Part shown: positions 6,080 to 8,537 of the stretch, one piece after another
Layout: each line of letters opens with the position of its first letter
Position numbering within the stretch: position 1 is the stretch's first letter
NCBI GenBank assembly: GCA_964428385.1
Contig: CAYRYR010000110.1
Location: forward strand, 1 to 8,537
From: JAFGOM01 sp964428385
Lineage (GTDB): Archaea > Halobacteriota > Methanomicrobia > Methanomicrobiales > Methanospirillaceae
Reading direction: 5' to 3'
Length of the DNA stretch: 8,537 nucleotides
Translations under genes and position numbers: made by a program
The notes under the pieces: generated by a model
Seen by the model: the letters and a program-made list of their open reading frames with translations, nothing else
Told to the model about the DNA's origin: nothing
Databases searched by the model: none

Positions 6080-6093
6080 TATGATATATCATA
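6080..6093. promoter_or_regulatory. Palindrome sharing the half-site of the MarR operator
   Basis: TATGATATATCATA is a perfect 14-bp palindrome. With the bases before it, ACAATATGATATA (6076-6088) is identical for 13 nt to the centre and right arm of the palindrome at 5605-5617. It lies about 90 bp before the META lipoprotein gene and may be a second, weaker binding site of the same regulator. A chance match in AT-rich DNA cannot be excluded. Confidence 0.35.
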
Positions 6094-6155
6094 GACTTGA
6101 ATGAGGATAAGAACAATCATCAGATCTATGTAGGTAATACACGATCAAAAAAATC

Positions 6156-6163
6156 ATTATATT
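6156..6163 (+). promoter_or_regulatory. TATA box of the META lipoprotein gene
   Basis: ATTATATT is preceded by an A-rich stretch (A7 at 6147-6153) that can act as the BRE. It is centred about 26 nt before the ATG at 6185, the spacing expected when transcription begins at the start codon itself. No Shine-Dalgarno site is present, in agreement with a leaderless mRNA. Confidence 0.5.
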
Positions 6164-6184
6164 GCTCAATGTCCATCTCTTTGT

Positions 6185-6649
6185 ATGATAAAAAAGTATG
6201 AGGTAGCTGTCATTCTGTTGCTTTGTCTGACCGGGGTTACTGGATGTATAAACCAGACAACCATTCAACCGGGCACTGATAACACCATCGCATCTGGCAC
6301 GGTCCTGTTGATGAATGGTACGTGGAGTTTAATCGACGCAAAAAGAGATGCCATATTTGAACCACTCATTTCCGGGACTGATATTACCCTTGTATTCTCA
6401 CCGGATGGATCATTTTCTGGCTCTTCCGGGTGTAATACCTATAATGGGATCTGGAGTGTTAATGGAAATAGCATGAAATTTTCACCGATACGCATGACAA
6501 AACAGGTTTGTGAATCTTCTTCTATTATGCGGGCTGAGAAGTTGTACATCCCATTGCTTCAGGAAACTGCAACCTACTCGGTGACAGAAGAGAATCTGAT
6601 GCTTACTGGTGACTCAGCATGCACGTTGGTGTATACAAGAGAGGTATGA
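6185..6649 (+). CDS. META-domain lipoprotein (HslJ-like)
   Basis: 154 residues. The N terminus MIKKYEVAVILLLCLTGVTGC is a lipoprotein signal with Cys21 as the lipidated residue, so the mature protein is anchored outside the cell membrane. A threonine-rich linker (22-40) follows. The META domain then covers about residues 41-152: NGTWSLIDA (44-52), TLVFSPDGSFSGSSGCNTYNG (68-88) with the hallmark GCN-Y, a central MKFSPIRMTKQVC (97-109), and the terminal strand ACTLVYTR (145-152). Cys83, Cys109 and Cys146 are available for disulfides outside the cell. META domains occur in bacterial HslJ (novobiocin resistance, heat-shock-linked) and in surface proteins; the molecular job is unknown. It stands alone, with its own promoter and no operon partner. 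Confidence 0.9.
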   Translation: MIKKYEVAVILLLCLTGVTGCINQTTIQPGTDNTIASGTVLLMNGTWSLIDAKRDAIFEPLISGTDITLVFSPDGSFSGSSGCNTYNGIWSVNGNSMKFSPIRMTKQVCESSSIMRAEKLYIPLLQETATYSVTEENLMLTGDSACTLVYTREV

Positions 6650-7214
6650 AACACTGTAGATCTGTCTTGGCCATACCGGTATAACAGTCAAAAGACGGCG
6701 GTTAGGGATAATAACAGGCCTTTGATAGATTCAAACACAATATTTCCAGAAATAAGCAAAAGGTGAAAAGTAGTCGTTGAAATGATTGACACGGGAACTA
6801 CAATACAAGAGATATGAGAATCTATTGCCAATCGACGTTTTTTCATTACGTTAGAAACCGATGTAGACCAGATAGTACATAATACAAGTATGTCCTATTT
6901 TTCGCATACTCTAACCTGATAACTGATAATGTTGACCTATGATGATTCAGGTATAACCGAAAAAACCAAGGTTTATCGGTAATAGTCACCTTATCAGAAC
7001 GGTTTCCTTAATTTATATGGCGTAATTAGCGTATAAGCCTTGTAATAACCTCCGTTTATCTCCGATTATAATAAGACATTTTACCGGGCACTCTTAATAA
7101 CATATTTCGATCAAGTATAATCTGACACATCATCACACTCGTATAGTTCTTTATTGGATAATAACATCAATAACATACCTGATTGGATTGACTCTTTCTA
7201 TCCGGATCTTACCT
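6650..7214. other. Gene-free interval upstream of the MITE
   Basis: I see no coding frame of protein-like character on the plus strand and none obvious on the minus strand. It includes a 10-bp palindrome, ATACCGGTAT (6673-6682), shortly after the lipoprotein stop. It also includes an imperfect hairpin at 6956-6980 (ACCGA..AAACC pairing with GGTTT..TCGGT). The rest is AT-rich, with many stops in all frames. Confidence 0.55.
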
Positions 7215-7346
7215 TAGGAGGGTGTCCGAGAACTCCGGGTTTCCAAAAAGCCTCTGAAAAGGGAGTCTTATATGTGCATTAATTTACATATAAACGTCAA
7301 ATTAAATTGTAAAATGAGTGATTTGCCATTCTCGGACAGCCTCCTA
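7215..7346. mobile_element. Intact 132-bp MITE-like element
   Basis: TAGGAGGGTGTCCGAGAA (7215-7232) and TTCTCGGACAGCCTCCTA (7329-7346) are 18-bp terminal inverted repeats with one mismatch. The element has no coding capacity. TA at both outer ends suggests a TA target duplication, seen with several transposase families; the parent insertion sequence is not in the window and I do not assign its family. Inside, TTATATGT (7268-7275) and ACATATAA (7286-7293) form an 8-bp stem. A decayed relative lies at 3496-3570. The right end touches the stop codon of the DJ-1 gene. Confidence 0.85.
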
Positions 7347-7910
7347 GAATCGGTGTAAGATCTTCAGAAATTCTCTCATAAATGCTGGCAGATCAAAATA
7401 TGTCCTGCTTGTGATGAGATTTTTATCAACAACAACTTCCTGGTCTACATATTCTGCACCTGCCATCATAAGATCCGGTGATACAATAGGAAATGTAGTC
7501 ATCTTCCTTCCTTTTGCCAGCCCATACGATGAAATAAGAAGAACCCCATGACATATCGCAGCAACAGGCTTTCCAAAATCAAAAAAATGTCTGACTATCT
7601 GCTCGACTTCAGGTAGGATTCTTATATATTCAGGAGCTCTGCCCCCAGGAAGTAACAGAGCATCATAGTCTGTGGGGACTACATCCTTAAAAGCCAGATC
7701 TACCTTGAGGAATCTGTACCCTGCTTTTTCAGTGACTGTCTCCCATCCGGGTTCAAAATCATGAACAACAGTAAATAAAGCCTCTTTTTTTTGAGGTATT
7801 GCGACAGTAACCTTATCTCCTGCTTCCTGTAGTCTCCAGTATGGATAGTATAATTCATGGGTTTCAACTGCGTCACCAGTCAATATCAGGACGTTCTTTG
7901 TAGTGTCCAT
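7344..7910 (-). CDS. DJ-1/PfpI-family protein
   Basis: 188 residues, a normal length for the family. NVLILTGDAVETHELYYPYWRL (6-27) is the first strand plus the segment with Glu16, at the position of the active-site glutamate of PfpI. DALLLPGGRAPEY (83-95) is the GG loop. AICHG (118-122) is the nucleophile elbow with Cys120 followed by His121. ITSRTYFDLPAFMREFL (166-182) ends the fold. Relatives include intracellular proteases, glyoxalase III/deglycase-like enzymes and chaperones of the stress response; C-H-E residues are all present, but the substrate cannot be told. It is cytoplasmic. The TAG stop (7346-7344) is made from the outer TA plus the first G of the MITE, so the last residues may have been changed by that insertion. 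The promoter is unclear; GAGTATTTC about 28 nt before the ATG is a weak candidate. Confidence 0.92.
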   Translation of the reverse strand: MDTTKNVLILTGDAVETHELYYPYWRLQEAGDKVTVAIPQKKEALFTVVHDFEPGWETVTEKAGYRFLKVDLAFKDVVPTDYDALLLPGGRAPEYIRILPEVEQIVRHFFDFGKPVAAICHGVLLISSYGLAKGRKMTTFPIVSPDLMMAGAEYVDQEVVVDKNLITSRTYFDLPAFMREFLKILHRF

Positions 7911-8537
7911 GTATTTTAATAGAGTAATGAGAAGAAATACTCATCGGGAACAGAAATCACATCATAATTCATATCGATTTCATCAGTTTATACTGACTGT
8001 ATACCCTCCATATTTCTGATAAGAGACTGAAATATAATGCAAAACCTCTTTTTCATCCAGGTGTTCCTGGTGACAGACTGAAAACCAGATACTTCTGATA
8101 TAAATTGCATCCTAAAAGTTGTGATATCATTCCGGTTCCCGGGTGAACATATACCTGAACTATATTCCTTAAGACGCCAGGCAGTTCTCTGGTGCGAAAA
8201 AACACAAAACTAAAACCCTAAAATTACCCTTAAGAATACCTCTCCCTTCTTACGGGTCCGTCGATTTCGTACTCCTGTTTCCTGTCTTTTCAAAGACCTG
8301 TGATAACACCCCAGTATAATACATATTATCCGGATTTCTAGCTGGCGACATTGCAAATAAAAAGTAACGGTGATGAAACGTACCTGATACGTCTCATTCA
8401 GTTGTCTTTGAGAATTAGATGAAGGTTTTTCATCATTATACCCTCCGGGTTATATCTATATAGATAGCAACATATCTCCTTATATAGTCTATAACATAAC
8501 CTTTTTAATTTATAAATTAAATACTGATAATGAGCAA
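7911..8537. other. Gene-free right flank
   Basis: No gene is supported. Frames are short: the longest tidy one I read, ATG at 8419, gives 14 residues ending in ISI. The interval holds a small hairpin, CCAGG-TGTT-CCTGG (8057-8070). A better one lies at 8373-8397, where ATGAAACGTA pairs with TACGTCTCAT at 9 of 10 positions around a 5-nt loop. The last 90 bp turn very AT-rich and palindromic, as in a promoter region for a gene beyond the window. Confidence 0.5.
8453..8521. promoter_or_regulatory. Two AT-rich perfect palindromes, probable promoter/operator region
   Basis: TATCTATATAGATA (8453-8466) is a perfect 14-bp palindrome and TTTAATTTATAAATTAAA (8504-8521) a perfect 18-bp one, with the TATA-like TTATATAG at about 8480-8487 between them. 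Such spacing suits a promoter with flanking regulator sites for a plus-strand gene starting near or after the window end. No coding evidence is available here. Confidence 0.35.

Noticed and set aside
8530..8537. ATGAGC at the window end as the start of a new gene
   Set aside because: Only two complete codons are visible, no ribosome-binding site precedes it, and the TATA-like DNA is too close for a leaderless start there.

Overview
The window looks like a chromosomal stretch from a mesophilic methanogenic archaeon, most likely Methanomicrobiales (a Methanospirillum-like genome is my best guess). This is an inference. It rests on the protein flavour (ferredoxin-nitroreductase fusion, archaeal GerW/DUF2953 proteins, a STAS protein with a large unknown C-terminal half), long AT-rich intergenic spaces, TATA-like boxes about 25-30 nt before several start codons (leaderless or near-leaderless transcripts), and mostly absent Shine-Dalgarno sites. 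No rRNA, tRNA or CRISPR array is visible.

Layout. Positions 1-664 hold no gene but contain several good stem-loops. A minus-strand STAS-domain gene (665-1969) is divergent from a compact plus-strand operon (2173-3450): a GerW/YtfJ-family protein, a DUF2953/YtfI-like membrane protein, and a 69-residue protein that overlaps its neighbour by 8 nt. After a decayed miniature-transposon copy and a shared hairpin comes a convergent minus-strand block. It consists of a 2x[4Fe-4S]-nitroreductase gene (3606-4424) and, separately promoted, a two-gene operon of a pyridoxamine-phosphate-oxidase-like flavoprotein and a MarR regulator joined by an ATGA overlap (4678-5588). A near-perfect 29-bp palindrome lies over the promoter of that operon. 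Then come a short orphan signal-peptide ORF (5974-6060), a META-domain lipoprotein gene (6185-6649), about 565 bp without a gene, an intact 132-bp MITE-like element (7215-7346), and a minus-strand DJ-1/PfpI gene (7344-7910) whose stop codon is formed by the edge of that element. The last 627 bp are AT-rich and non-coding, with palindromes that may be the promoter region of a gene beyond the window.

How the parts fit. The left half collects relatives of proteins known from Bacillus sporulation (anti-anti-sigma-like STAS, GerW/YtfJ, DUF2953/YtfI) in an archaeon that should not sporulate, which suggests an envelope or signalling role. The right half is a loose set of flavin, redox and stress proteins (nitroreductase, PNPOx-like, MarR, DJ-1, META lipoprotein). 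The best new leads are the autoregulatory palindrome of the MarR operon, the small third gene that reads like a minimal GerW domain, and the MITE pair with one copy supplying a stop codon.
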